Shown in pieces: positions 34,037-45,123 of a stretch of 64,000 nucleotides of DNA. The stretch is taken from the NCBI GenBank assembly GCA_963930655.1, contig OZ005613.1, positions 11,416,501 through 11,480,500 on the forward strand. The letters are read 5' to 3'. Source of the DNA: Myrica gale. Its lineage: Eukaryota > Streptophyta > Magnoliopsida > Fagales > Myricaceae. Made by a program: the position numbers and the translations under genes. Numbering within the stretch: position 1 is the first letter of the stretch; the number at the start of each line of letters is the position of its first letter. The notes below the pieces were generated by a model. The model was given only the letters and a program-made list of their open reading frames with translations, ran no database searches and was not told the DNA's origin.

Positions 34037-34519
34037 TTGGGGGGGGGGGGGGTGTTTAGGTTGGGGGAAGACAACTTAGATGCCCAACCTAAGGTCCTAA
34101 AGTACCGCTCATGAAACGCACCGTATGCGGGGGGAAAAAAAATTACGCTAAGCTACGTGCCGTTTTCGCTAAATTTTAATTACTGAGATGCTGACATGGA
34201 AGTGGGTGGTGTTCGTGGAAAGTGGGGCTGACGTGGACCACTATTCTGTTAATTAATCTAACAGAACGTAACGGTAGGACTAATTTTTAATCGTATTGAA
34301 AGATTGAGGACTAAAATTTTGAAACATTGAGTTTTGTGACTAAAAATAAAATGGGGTAAAAACTCAGTGACTAAAAAGCAAATTTCCCTATAAAATATTA
34401 AGAAACAAATCAAAATAAAAGATCTGAATCAACTTGGTTACTTTCAGCATCTTCTATTATATCTTGTTGAGCATCAAAAGTAGTTGCCGGAGATTTGAAC
34501 CAATTTTAAGTACAAATGA

Positions 34520-36598
34520 GAGCTTCAACTATTGTGGAGCCAAAGAACTTCGAAATGGATCTAACACGCGTCCACCAGTACTAAAGGTTGATTCAGAGGC
34601 AACAGTAGAGATAGGAATCGCCAATACATCTTGTGCTATATGCCCAAGGACTGGATATTTAGTTGAATTCACTTTCCACCACATTAGAATATCAAAATTT
34701 GGATTTGCAGCTTCTACATCTTCCAAAAGATACCGATCCAATTCTGATTTGTATTCTCCACCACCTCGTGTTGCCTAATATTGGTGATACATGAAGCTCA
34801 AGTGAATCCTTTGATAAGAATTCTCTTATGTAAACGTACAACTTTTGGCTACTTCCAATTCCAGCACCACTTGATTCAAGTCCCCCCGGTGGAATTCCAA
34901 TATATCTAGAATATTGACGATACAAGCGATCAAGAACTTCTTTAAGCTTTTCAATAAGCCCATTTGCTTTCTCTATGCCTATAATCTCTTTGAACCAAAA
35001 GTCAAAAGCATCCAACTTGTAATGCGGGTCCAGCACAATAGCAACAAAAACAATCATGTTAATCTTCTCAAAATCTCCCAACTATTTATTGTTTTTCAAC
35101 TTCATTTTTGCATCCATACTACTCACAACAAAATCATCGCTTTCACAATATTCTTGTAAATGAGAGTAGACATTTGTCAACTCTTCAAAATATAGATTTG
35201 AAGTAGAATACGAACAACCAGAAATATGCAATGTCACTTCGTAAAATATTCGTAAAATATTCGTAAAAACTTCACAAAAGCACGAATATTATCCCAATTC
35301 TCATAGGAAGAAGGCCCCTCACTCAAACTGACAGCAAACTAACCATCATCTTCTTGCATCAATTCAAAGTCACTTTAAAATTTTCAGCCATATCTAACAT
35401 CATATAGGTTGAGTTGCACCTTGTTGGAACATCAATAACAAGAAGACCCTTATGAAGATTTTTTGTCTTTTTGCACATGACTTAAACTTTTCAAGTTTTG
35501 AAGGGGAGGATTTCACATACTTCACCACATTTCTAACCCTCGTAATTGAATCACTCACATCTATTAAACCCTCTCTAACAATGAGGTTTAAAATATGGTC
35601 ACAACACCTAACGTGCATAAACTCATTCTCTAATATAGTGCCCACCATATCCTTGCTTCTTCTTTTCAAATATTCTACAGCACTATTATTAGTGGAGGCA
35701 TTGTCTACGGTGATAGTAAAAATCTTGTCAATTCCCCAATCAAGCATACAAGACTCAATCGCCCTTCCAATTGTCACTCCTTTATGACTATACACCTTAA
35801 AAAAGTTTATAATTCTTTTATGCATGATCCAATCATTTTCAATGAAATGAGCAATTATGCACATATAATTTAAGTTTTGCACTAAAGTTCATGTATCAGT
35901 TGTAAGGCAAACCCTTCGATTAGCATTGACAAACATTGCCCTCAACTTCTCATTTTCACTCAAGTACAGTTTCACACAATCTCTCATGACAGTTATGCGA
36001 GAAGGGATTAGGAATCTCGGCTCAACAACATTCATGAAATTTCTAAACCCATAACCCTCAACAAACCAAAAAGGTAATTCATCCATTATGATCATCCTCG
36101 AAATTGCATCTTTAACCTTTTTCTCATTATACCTAGCAAGTGACATTGACTTCTCCATAGTACTAGCATTGAATAACCCAAATGTGATTGTGCTTTATCC
36201 AACTCAGCCACCCTAGCCTTGAAGGCTCTACATTTTTTCATGTGATAGAGCAAGGATGAAGTATCTTGCTTTTTAGCATGACAATTCAAATGTTTCATGC
36301 AATAATTACACTGAGCTTTAGGAAAAATAGTGTCAGAATCTACAACCTTTGTAAAATGGTCTCATACTTTAAATTTAGCTTCATTTTTCCGATGACTAAG
36401 TGGAGGATGACCAACAATATTACCTTGCATTTTGGTAGGCTTGGATGTTGAATCAGAAATTGGAGGCAATGTGACATTCAGATTGGAAATAGGATCTGAT
36501 GTTTGGTTTTGCTCACCAAGAAATTCCTCAGCCATCCCATCATCTATTGCCATAGGATGATTTGGGTCCATCTGTAAAAAAAAATCAAAAGAACTCAA
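34520..36598 (-). pseudogene. hAT transposase (BED finger, RICESLEEPER-like), broken
   Basis: Order on the minus strand: Ser/Pro-rich N-terminus (36598 down), BED-type zinc finger remnant with C...C around HLNCHAKKQDTSSLLYHMKKC (about 36200-36300), then ISRMIIMDELPFWFVEGYGF and LIPSRITVMRDCVKLY (about 35900-36110). The RNase-H-like core has TITVDNASTNNSAVEYLKRR, HVRCCDHILNLIVREGL and VKYVKSSPSKLEKFK (about 35470-35740). DUF4413-like pieces follow: VAIVLDPHYKLDAFDFWF (about 34990-35045). The C-terminal dimerisation motif is PISTVASESTFSTGGRVL (about 34550-34605). Stops and frame changes between blocks, including one near 35400, make it inactive. The family cuts and pastes hAT ends in the nucleus. 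Confidence 0.88.
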
Positions 36599-36599
36599 C

Positions 36600-37190
36600 A
36601 AATAAAAGCAATAGTAGCAGCAAACAAAGACAAATTACCCAGACCTCCACTACAACGTCAAGAGAAAGTAAAATACAAAATTAGATGAACGAACAGAGAG
36701 GCAAGAGTCAAATAGTCAAAAGACAAATAACTATTAAAAATCAAGATTCAAACTTCAAAGAATAGCTTTTTAGTTTTTACAAATCACAAGTCACAAGATG
36801 GTCGACCAGCTTTTAGACTTCAAGAAAATTGTGCCTTTGTGCTTCAGAATGATTGTTTGATCGTTTGAAAATTGAGAGAGGCGACTTAGGCGAGATGTGA
36901 GAGCACAGAGCAGCCGCGTGAAGGTTTGAGTGTAAGAGATGAGGTGAGATTTTAGAGTTTTTTTAAAAGTTTATATATATATATATACAAAGGTAAAACT
37001 ACATAGTTTTAATATAACTTTTCCTTTGTTTGTATCCTTTTATGCGATCTGAAGTTCAAGCATAAAACCGAAAACGTTAGTTTAAAAAAAGAAAACGTTA
37101 TGCAATCTTAAGTTCAAGCATTAAAAAAAAAGATATAACGTTAGCTTAACTACCTATTAAAAATACATTTTTTTTATTTGTTTAAATTAT
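36600..37190. other. hAT 5' non-coding region
   Basis: Upstream of the transposase start. A TATATATATATATA run lies near 36975. No gene seen. Confidence 0.4.
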
Positions 37191-38395
37191 ATTGGGTCGT
37201 GTCGGGTAAAAATTCGGAACTCAAATATGATTCCAACTTCAAACCCGAATTCAATCGGAAATATACAAATGGTTCCGATAACCGACCCGTGGTATCAGAA
37301 TTCCGACCCGTTTCGATTAGGGTCGAGTCGGAATGACTGTTCGGGTTGGATCGGATAACAGATTAATTTGTTCACCCTACGGGGAAGGAGGGGAAAAAAA
37401 ACTCTAAGCCGCAGGGATCTAGGCTAGAGGAGGGAGAGTGAGAGATGAGAGGCTCGAGGAGGAAGAAAAGATCTAAACTAAGCACCTTTTCATTAATTCA
37501 GTCATTTTCGACTCTTATGTTTTCAATGAAAGTTGGACCGACTGCTGAACCGGCCCAAATAGAAACTAGCCGAAGCTTCTCGGGCCAAATCTGAACAACC
37601 CTACAACGTCCAACTTAAAATTAGAGTTTGCGTAACAACGGAGGGTTCCACGCTGGATCAACGCTGTGTGTTCTTATAGAAGTCCCACCCATCATCCAAT
37701 ATGGATAAGACCGCGCGGGAGAGCTTAGCCAAATCCACCTGTCGGGCACCCTTCAATACTCCGTGTCCGATACCAAAATCTCTTTTTCAGTCTCTCTTTC
37801 TCCGGATATGGCAACGTCCTCTACAGTGACACTCACCGGTGTTCTCAGCTTCAAAATCTCCCCCTAAAGCCACCGAAAAAGCTGCATCTGCATTCCTTCA
37901 AAAGCAGAACCAATTCTCTCTCAGAAGAGAATTCTTGAAAGGTCTTTCGCTACTTCCTCTTCTTGAGTTGAAGCAGCCACATCCATCAGCAGCTAAAGAG
38001 ATCGAGGTTGGCTCCTACCTCCCACCTTCACCTTCCGACCCTTCCTTCGTCCTCTTCAAAGCCTCTCCCAGAGACACACCCGCTCTTCGCGCAGGTATAC
38101 ATTCATTCTCTCTCTGCTTTGTGTTTTTTTTCTTTGCACTTTTTATTTTTCTCATGATGCATTGACGGTGGCTATTATGTTTATCATTGATCTTACAAAT
38201 TCGCCTATATATTTCGAAATGAAGGTTTGGAGGTTGTATTACTTTCAGATTATGGCTTTCTGGCTGCCAGAAAATCTAGGATAAGTGCTTTTACCAATTA
38301 ACATTGACTTCTTAGTTTTTGATCGATTGTCTCATTGATAATTTTATTTTATCGCATGTAAGAGTTGCATTACTTATTTTCTTGTAATCTATACA

Positions 38396-38985
38396 TTGAC
38401 GTGGGATCAATGAATAAAAGTGCGAAGAAATTAGTTAGAATATATCTTATTAGCAAATAATTGTGAACTTGTAGGGTTCGGATTACCCTCCAATGAAAAG
38501 AGAACCAGCTAAAATATTGGTCGTTTCTATAAAAAACAGAATAGGCAAGGCATTCCAAATTAAATCTGAAATTCAGGTCCTTTTGTCTTTGTGAATGAGA
38601 GAAACTTTGAAACCCATACCCTGCAAGATTATTATCAAATTGTTCTTGGAGTTTCGTAGACAATAGCTCTCTACCTGCAGTTCAAAGGCTATTCATGGGG
38701 AGGTGAATATTACGGGTTTGATAGTATCTTTAGTATTTTAGTTTATTTCAAATTGTTAGGAGTTTATTTATTGTGGACCAAAGAGATTAGAAGCTTGATT
38801 ACTACTTGTCTTTAGCCAAAATAGGGAATTCAGGATTACTTAGGAGTTGTCTAGCTTGGGGAGTTAAATTGAGTGATATGTTATGTTGTATTCTACATAT
38901 GGTCGTGGGACCAATAAATAGAAGTATGAAGAAATTGGTTGCATTTTCTTGTTAGCACTTGACCACCTGTGGAGGTCCGATTTTA
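38396..38985 (+). repeat. Diverged direct repeat inside the first intron
   Basis: About 85-bp blocks at 38396-38485 and 38901-38985 share GTGGGA(T/C)CAAT(G/A)AATA(A/G)AAGT, GAAGAAATT(A/G)GTTA-like sequence and GGTTCGGATTACC / GGTCCGATTTTACC-like sequence. The LINE insertion starts just after the second block. Confidence 0.6.
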
Positions 38986-38999
38986 CCGAAAAGAAATCA

Positions 39000-40218
39000 A
39001 CAATCTTCGTTTTAACATGTCCATACATAGACTAGACCGAAAAGGCACCGATTTTGGAATCCCACCACCTCATCTTATCAAGCTCCCCTCTCCTAACAAC
39101 CTGCCCATACAGCAAAGAATAAAAGGCCGCAAAGTCATCCAACTCCCAATCGTTGGCGGTTCTAGAAAACTGAACATTCCAAACCGTAGTTCCCGACCTA
39201 TCCTCCAAATAATATGCCACCAATGCATCCTAATTCTGAGCCAAGGAGAATAGAAGAGGGAAAGCTAACTTTAAAATTCTCTCTCCACACCAAAGATCAT
39301 GCCAAAACGAACTCTAAGCCCACATCCCACCACAAAAAAGAGCCTTTTATAGAAATATGCCCACCCGCCACTAATATGCTTCCACAAGCTCACCCCATAA
39401 GAACCATTAACCACCGGAGTCCTTCATCCCCCCACCTCGCAACCATAATTCTCCAAAATGACATTCCTCCATAAACTATCGGTATCCGTAGCGAACCGCC
39501 ACAACCACTTCCCAAATAAGGCCTTATTGAACAAAGGCAAACGCCTTAGACCCAACCCACCAGCGCGAAGAGGAGAGCACACCTTATCCCACCTTGCAAG
39601 ATGAAACTTATGTCCCTCCCCCCCCCCCCACTACCCCACAAAAAATCTCTTTGGAGCTTTTCCAATCTGTTAGCCACCACCATGGGGATAAGAAAAAGAG
39701 ACATGAAATAAGTAGGAAGACATGAAAGCGTGGACTTGTTAAGAGTGATTCTTCCCCCCTTCAAAAGGTAAATACGCTTCCAACTAGCCAATCTCCTATC
39801 AACCCGCTCAATAATGTTATCCCAAATGCGTGGACTCTTATATCTCGCCCCAAGAGGGAGCCTGAGGTAAGTCATCGGAACGGCATAAACTTCACATTCC
39901 ATTATGTCGGCCAACCACTGAACATTATATCCACAATACTAATAGGAATAACAACAGATTTGGAAATGTTGATCTTCAAGCCCGACACCATCTCAAAGTA
40001 AAGCAACACGCATCTAAAGTGACGAACTTGGCTTTCCTCAGCCCCACACATGAGGAGTGTATTGTTAGCAAATAATAAGTGAGAAATACACACCTCATTA
40101 CCCCTACCACCACCCACATCAACACCCACCAAGGCCTCTCACCACCAACTCATTAATCATCTTCCTAAAAGCCTCCATAACAATAACAAATAGAAGAGGT
40201 GAAAGAGGATCACCTTGG
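39000..40218 (-). pseudogene. LINE reverse transcriptase segment, inverted part of a twin-primed insertion
   Basis: On the minus strand from 40218: QGDPLSPLLFVIVMEAFRKM, then ISHLLF with FANNTLLMCGAEES (the catalytic FADD box is changed to FANN), VSGLKINISKS, then YLRLPLGARYKSPRIWDNII, RRLASWKRIYLLKGGRITL, CLPTYFMSLFLIP and LEKLQRDFLW. It ends with DRSGTTVWNVQFSRT and GELDKMRWWDSKIGAFSV. This is the second half of an L1-type plant LINE ORF2. It stops in the linker just before the zinc-knuckle region, which continues on the plus strand from 40219. Confidence 0.85.
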
Positions 40219-40800
40219 CGTCAGTGCTGGAAGACTTTGGCTTCCTCTAGAGTTTCTTTTTTGGCTTGGGATGCTGCTAATGGAGAGTGCTGACTATTGG
40301 CAACTTAAGGAGGAGGGACTTCTACTTGACTGATTGGTGTTTCTTGTGTAAAGGGGAGGGAGAGTCTGTGGATCATCTTTTCTTGCATTGTTCGGTGGAT
40401 AGAGGGTTGTGGGCGCATTTATTTTGCATTATGAAACTTTCTTGGGTCATGCCGAGGAGGGTGATTGAGGTGTTGAGAGGCTAGATAAAGCGGTTCGACA
40501 ACCCCATTGCTTTGGCAATGTGGAGGACGATTTCTCTTGCTGTGAGGTGGATCTTGTGAAGGGAGAGGAACAACATATGCTTTTAAAATTCTGAGCGGTC
40601 TCTAGATAGTTTAAGGGGTCTTGTTTTGCAGTTGCTTTTTCTTTGGGCTAATGTGATGTTGGGTTCTCCTTTTTCGGATTTTCTTAGCTTTCTTGCTTGC
40701 TTATGTTAGGAGTTTTCAGTATAATCTTTTGTTCTGTTGACTCTGTTGTTTTATATCTTTGTTTTTGCTTTTTAATAAGATTGGCTTACTGTTCACATTT
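40219..40800 (+). pseudogene. LINE 3' end (zf-RVT region and tail), normal orientation
   Basis: Plus-strand reading VSFLAWDAANGEC, then LTIGNLRRRDF, DWCFLCKGEGESVDHLFLHC and LWAHLFCIMKLSWVMPRRVI, the zf-RVT block with its Cys/His set. After a stop the tail reads to TTTTTAATAAGATTGGCTTACT, similar to the end of the LINE at about 56120-56146. It is contiguous in LINE coordinates with the inverted segment at 39000-40218. Confidence 0.8.
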
Positions 40801-40809
40801 TTTTAATTG

Positions 40810-42012
40810 AGATGATTTTGTGGATCTCCAATGTCTGTCACTAATCCTGAATAAATAGTTCTCAGTGGACTATTTAAGGTTTTGATGCATTCATTGTTTT
40901 CGAATTTGTCTTCGAAGCACGACTAGTTCTTGGAAGATTACAAAAAGCATTGGGAGAGAGATCTCCTTCCACCCACATGGTCAGGTTGGGAGACGGGTCC
41001 CTCTCTACCCCTCACGATGGGGTGGGGGGTTTAACACTCTAGTAACACATCAAATATGTTACGTCCCATATTGGGTGGGTAGATTATGAAGGTGTTGCAT
41101 GAGTAAAGTCTAGATGGGACTGACATTTGAACATGATTCTAGAGAGCACTAGCTAGACCTCATTAGTAATTCTAAGAGGCTCTAATTGTACTTCGAGGAT
41201 TTTGTTCGGAGTATATTTAGATGTGGTTTGTACTTTCCTGAGTTATTAGAAATAATATCCCCGCCAACCTAGTAGTACCATATGGTGCTATGATATTATG
41301 CAAATTAAGTGACAAAGACATCAAGGATTGAGTGGGAGATATTATAATACCCAAAATAAAAAATAGATATATTCAATTTTGCATTGGATAAGTGGAGCTG
41401 AAGTTGTGTTACATGAGTATCATTGGGTCCTTATTAAATATAACTAGGCCTGTCCTTCGTATGCAAGTAGACAGCATTGACATTCTGCTCCATGGACACC
41501 TTTGCCTCTTGGTACTGTCTCTGCTTTCACGAATTGAGCCAAGTCACTTCTGTCACGGCCATGCGTTTATTACTGCTACAGTCCATGTTAGAATGCACCA
41601 ATCTGACGCCCTTTGCTGCTTTAACTAGTCTTGTTAGCCTAGTCACCACCACCATCCTGCTGTCCTTATCAGCAATCCTTTTCCTTCCCTTGCACTTTAA
41701 CGCCACGGTCATTTTGCAACCAACAACATGTCACATCAACACTATTGAACCTCACTTGATATATGCCACCGTTCTAGAGCCTCCAATGCTGCTTCCATGT
41801 TTGATCCCTCGGTTTTTACTGGTGTTGTTACCACCATCAACTTGCTTAAACACTATTTTTACTCTAGGTAGTACTTGAAAACTCAAAACCTTTTACGACT
41901 ATTATATTTTACAGGAAAAACACATACCTCTAAACATTGCTCTTTTGTTTTACTACATTATTATGCTTTCTTTATTATATGCTAATGATACTTGAGATTT
42001 AATTCTTTACAG
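40810..42012. other. Remainder of the first intron
   Basis: Probably holds a further decayed insertion near 40960-41400 (GGGTCCCTCTCTACCCC, then TTACGTCCCATATTGGGTGGG), but no family is certain. Intron ends TTCTTTACAG at 42012. Confidence 0.35.
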
Positions 42013-42971
42013 GAAATGTGCAACCCTATCAGTTCATCCTCCCTCCAACTTGGAAACAGACAAGAGTAGCAAACATATTATCTGGTAATTACTGTCAGCC
42101 GAAATGTGCAGAGCCCTGGGTTGAGGTAAAATTTGAAGATGAGAAACAGGGAAAAGTCCAGGTATTGGCCTCACCTTTGATACGCCTGACCAATAAACCA
42201 AATTCAGCAATTGAACAAATTGGGAGCCCCGAGAAGATTATCGCTTCTCTTGGCCCTTTTGTGACTGGAAATACATACGATTCAGATGAACTCATTGAGA
42301 TTCAGTTGAAAAGCTCGGTGATCAGACGGTACAATACTCTTTACTATACTGCTTATCATGTGATTACACTTGTAGTTCTCGTGTCCTATATCTGCATGTT
42401 CTCCTCAAATAATTTTTTGCAAGAGCATTAGAGAGTCTTTAGTGCTTGTTGACAACGGGATACATAAGACACTACAGTACTTTCCCTCGATCTTGTAGAC
42501 AAATGCTAAGGGTGAATGGTCAATGATTGATAGATATTGCATCACTGGAATGTACTTTCTGATGGACTTGAATGTGCATGTCTCAGTTTAGTATGTAATC
42601 ATCAAAATGGATGGTGATTCAGTGTTCTTTTTAAGTCATCTCTTTATATCCATCAACGTCTAGGACTTGGAATTTCATATTCTGCGTCTCTCATCAAGAT
42701 TTGTTTGTGTGAAAAATTAGTGAACTCAAAAAAAGTACTGGTACTACTGTGTTTCCTGACACACCAATACACATATATTTCTGTCTTTTGCAGTATATTC
42801 TGCCTTACTCACAAACTTCTTCTTCAATCTAACTTTTCTTCGTGTTTACAGTATTACAAATATGTGCTCGAGACTCCTTTTGCTTTGACGGGTTCACACA
42901 ATCTTGCAAAAGCAACAGCAAAGGGGAACACTGTTGTCTTCGTGTTTACTTTGACTTTTACATGTAAATAA

Positions 42972-44600
42972 TCACTGAACCAGGAAGCGTATTACCGATT
43001 GCCGAGAGTTTTTTGGTGTTTTTGGTTCTTTGCTGTTACTTTCCACCCCACTCCATTGTGGAAGATCCGTACTGGCTATAAAGCTGTAGCAAAAATTGAA
43101 TTGATATTCCTATTGGTGATTGGGTTATATAGGAACCATTTTTCAGATGATTGGGTTTCATTTGATTTAAAGTCAGATAATTGATCAAACTGCAAAATGG
43201 TGTTTACTACTTAAAGAAGAAATGTAGGAGTCTTGACTGCCAAGCTACATTTTTCTCTCTGATCCTAATCTTTTGAAGGTCTACGTAGGAGTGTCCTGTA
43301 TATTTAATTTTAGTGCTTATTAGTAACATCTTTACATATTTTAATTTCTCAATTTTGAACTTCAAAGGCTTGATTTGAAACAACCTACAATCAGAGCACA
43401 AATTTGTGGCTAAGCCTTTTTTATGTTTGTCTGTTTGTGTCTTTGTATTCATATCCAAACCATGACTTGGACATTGAAGCATCAGTAAGAATATGGAAAA
43501 TCAACGGTCCAGAACAGAACTTCAGAAAACAACTTTAATTGTCTGAAGACAAATTACTTTACATTGAGATCACTGAAAAATATTTTCAGTGGTTTTTAGT
43601 TTGCATTGTAAACCACCTTACTCAAATCAAGGCATAACAGCTACCTTGAAGGAGCAGGTAACTGCATAACACATTTAGACATGCTATGTTAATACAAAAG
43701 GAGAGCAAAAGAATTACTCCTTGGTAAAAACATCATACTTATTTTAGCTGCATATGAGCCACAGGCATGCTAATATCTCAATTATTGGAATGTGGATTTT
43801 AAAGATGTCAGAGCTCGTGGGCCATTATTTGCAAAGTGTAGAGGATTGTCTCCCAAAGTATACAAGTAACTATATTCTCCACTTCATTATGATGAATCAA
43901 TTATAACTTAGCATTTATATCAGATATAACACAATTGACAGCTAGCTCCTCAAAGCTCTTCGTATTCATTGACTTAGCATTTTATTATATTGAAGAGTGA
44001 TGGTATATGCGGTAGTGGTCGAAGATGGGGTTGATTGAGGTGGCTATTTCATTAAGAAAATATTCAACATAACTTAACATGTTCTTTTTCTGTCACGCGG
44101 AAAATATTGCACTCGAGGTTTGTGTTAAGTCAATGAATCGCTTGTTAACAGGTGCTACGATTGGAACTTAATAGCCTCCATCCTGCTGTGAATACGTCAT
44201 TCCTCTCTCTTGGGAAAATTCCGAAGAGCTTTGATCTTTAGAAAGGCATCACCTTCAAGCTGGACAGATTTGTGACCTCTTCTAATGGCTTCTTAGATTC
44301 CCAACTGCCCTGCTACTGCCTCACCCTCCAGCGGGCTGTCTACAATCTCCTTGCAGATCTGGGCTCCTGCAATATTTCCTCTGTGATGACACAGAACCAC
44401 AGCCCTACTGCAAATTCCTCTCTAAACGCCGTGTAACCCATGAAATTTCCTTCGATCGCTTGCCAATCTTACTTTCCAACAAATCCAAAAGTGGACCACT
44501 CTGGTAATTTTCTTCGGTTAACTCCGTTAATAAATGCAGCAAAGCGTCCTATGATCCGTTTACAATGTAGATTTTGGTTTATGGTTTCTAGTCATCGTTA
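42972..44600. other. No gene recognised; region downstream of the PPD6-like pseudogene
   Basis: A stretch at 44280-44500 gives a Leu/Ser-rich reading (CYCLTLQRAVYNLLADLGS) that may be old coding or LINE 5' sequence. I searched it for the missing PPD6 terminal exon and did not find it. Confidence 0.4.
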
Positions 44601-44649
44601 GCCTTGTTTCCTTTGTTCTCAGTTGTAGTTGTGAGGTGTATCCTCCGTA

Positions 44650-45123
44650 GTGTTTTTTATGGCGTTTTTTCGTAGCTTGGTGATTGAAGCTAAGTCGTTT
44701 CAGTTCTTTACGAGTTCATATGGCTTTGTCATGTTAATTGAACAGAATAGAAAACCACAGAGTGCCATTCGCTTTGGAACATCTGGGGTGGTCTGGTTGG
44801 CGAACCTGTTTGATAAACTGGTGCAGTCAAAGGACTCCAGACATTTTTCGGAGAAATTTAACGAGTCCTCGCGTGTGTATTTAGACCAGTTATGTTCGAA
44901 TATGAGTGGTAGATATGTTGCTCTTGTTAAATTTGGGGAGAGACGCCGACGTGGGGCTATGATGGTTCCGGAGGAGAAGTTGAGTGTTGAGTGGCAGTCC
45001 TTTGCTATGGCTTGTGAAGAAAATATTTCGGTCATTGGTGAGCTTAAATGCAAGAGAATGGGGTCTGTGGCTGGTCTAATCAAGAAAGGTTTGTCTTTTG
45101 CAGATATGGCGAAGTTGGCTTGA
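44650..45123 (+). pseudogene. LINE ORF1 N-terminal domain
   Basis: Open frame of 157 residues: FFRSLVIEAKSFQF, then VVWLANLFDKLVQS, FSEKFNESSRVYLDQLCSN and MSGRYVALVKFGERRRRGAM, then MVPEEKLSVEWQSFAMAC. This layout is found at the start of ORF1 of many plant L1-type LINEs. Later ORF1 parts (45170-46430) survive only as fragments in changing frames. The role in the family is RNA binding; this copy is broken. Confidence 0.55.

Larger units (their letters stand above)
32320..34388 (+). mobile_element. Pack-MULE carrying WRKY gene fragments
   Basis: Ends GGGAAATTTG(T/C)TTTTTAGTCACT in inverted orientation on both sides, with perfect 9-bp duplications TATAAAATA at 32311-32319 and 34389-34397. The arms stay recognisable for about 200 bp. 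There is no transposase. The centre holds exons and introns of a group IIe WRKY gene plus a piece that looks like its C-terminal exon. It lies inside the hAT element and is therefore younger. Confidence 0.9.
31142..37379 (-). mobile_element. hAT DNA transposon (nested Pack-MULE inside)
   Basis: Starts TAGGGGTGTAC and ends with the complement of TAGGGTGAACAAA. It is flanked by perfect 8-bp duplications CGGGGAAG. Subterminal regions on both sides are rich in ACCCGAC/GTCGGG repeats (31155-31280 and 37195-37360). It encodes a BED-finger hAT transposase on the minus strand. A MULE (32320-34388) sits in its downstream non-coding part; without it the element is about 4.2 kb. Confidence 0.88.
37808..42971 (+). 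pseudogene. PPD6: PPD6-like (PsbP domain-containing protein 6) gene, broken
   Basis: Three exons match this thylakoid-lumen PsbP-domain family. Exon 1 (37808-38094): ATG, transit peptide, the twin-Arg-like RREFLKGLSLLPLLEL, then SYLPPSPSDPSFVLFKASP and DTPALRA, with a GT donor. Exon 2 (42013-42328): YQFILPPTWKQTRVANILSG, NYCQPKCAEPWVEVKFEDEK, SPLIRLTNK, SLGPFVTGNTYDSDEL, then EKLGDQT in a shifted frame before a GT donor. Exon 3 (42852-42971): YYKYVLETPFALTGSHNLAK, ATAKGNTVV. There are three defects: a frameshift between the ATG and the transit peptide near 37838, a one-base loss near 42298, and no terminal exon (the usual final ~25 residues). PsbP-like proteins support photosystem assembly. 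Frameshifts could also be assembly errors, but the missing last exon argues for a pseudogene. Confidence 0.85.

Noticed and set aside
34039..34052. Run of about 13-14 G, and the C run at 39619-39629
   Set aside because: Homopolymers may reflect sequencing or filler DNA; no function can be argued from them.
37701..37829. An upstream ATG at 37701 in the frame of the PPD6-like transit peptide
   Set aside because: It meets a TGA near 37827 before the conserved part, so it does not rescue the gene; the ATG at 37808 with MATSS fits the family better.
41477..41878. 133-residue open reading in the PPD6-like intron
   Set aside because: Thr/Leu/His-rich with CAC-type repeats, no recognisable domain, and no splice context.
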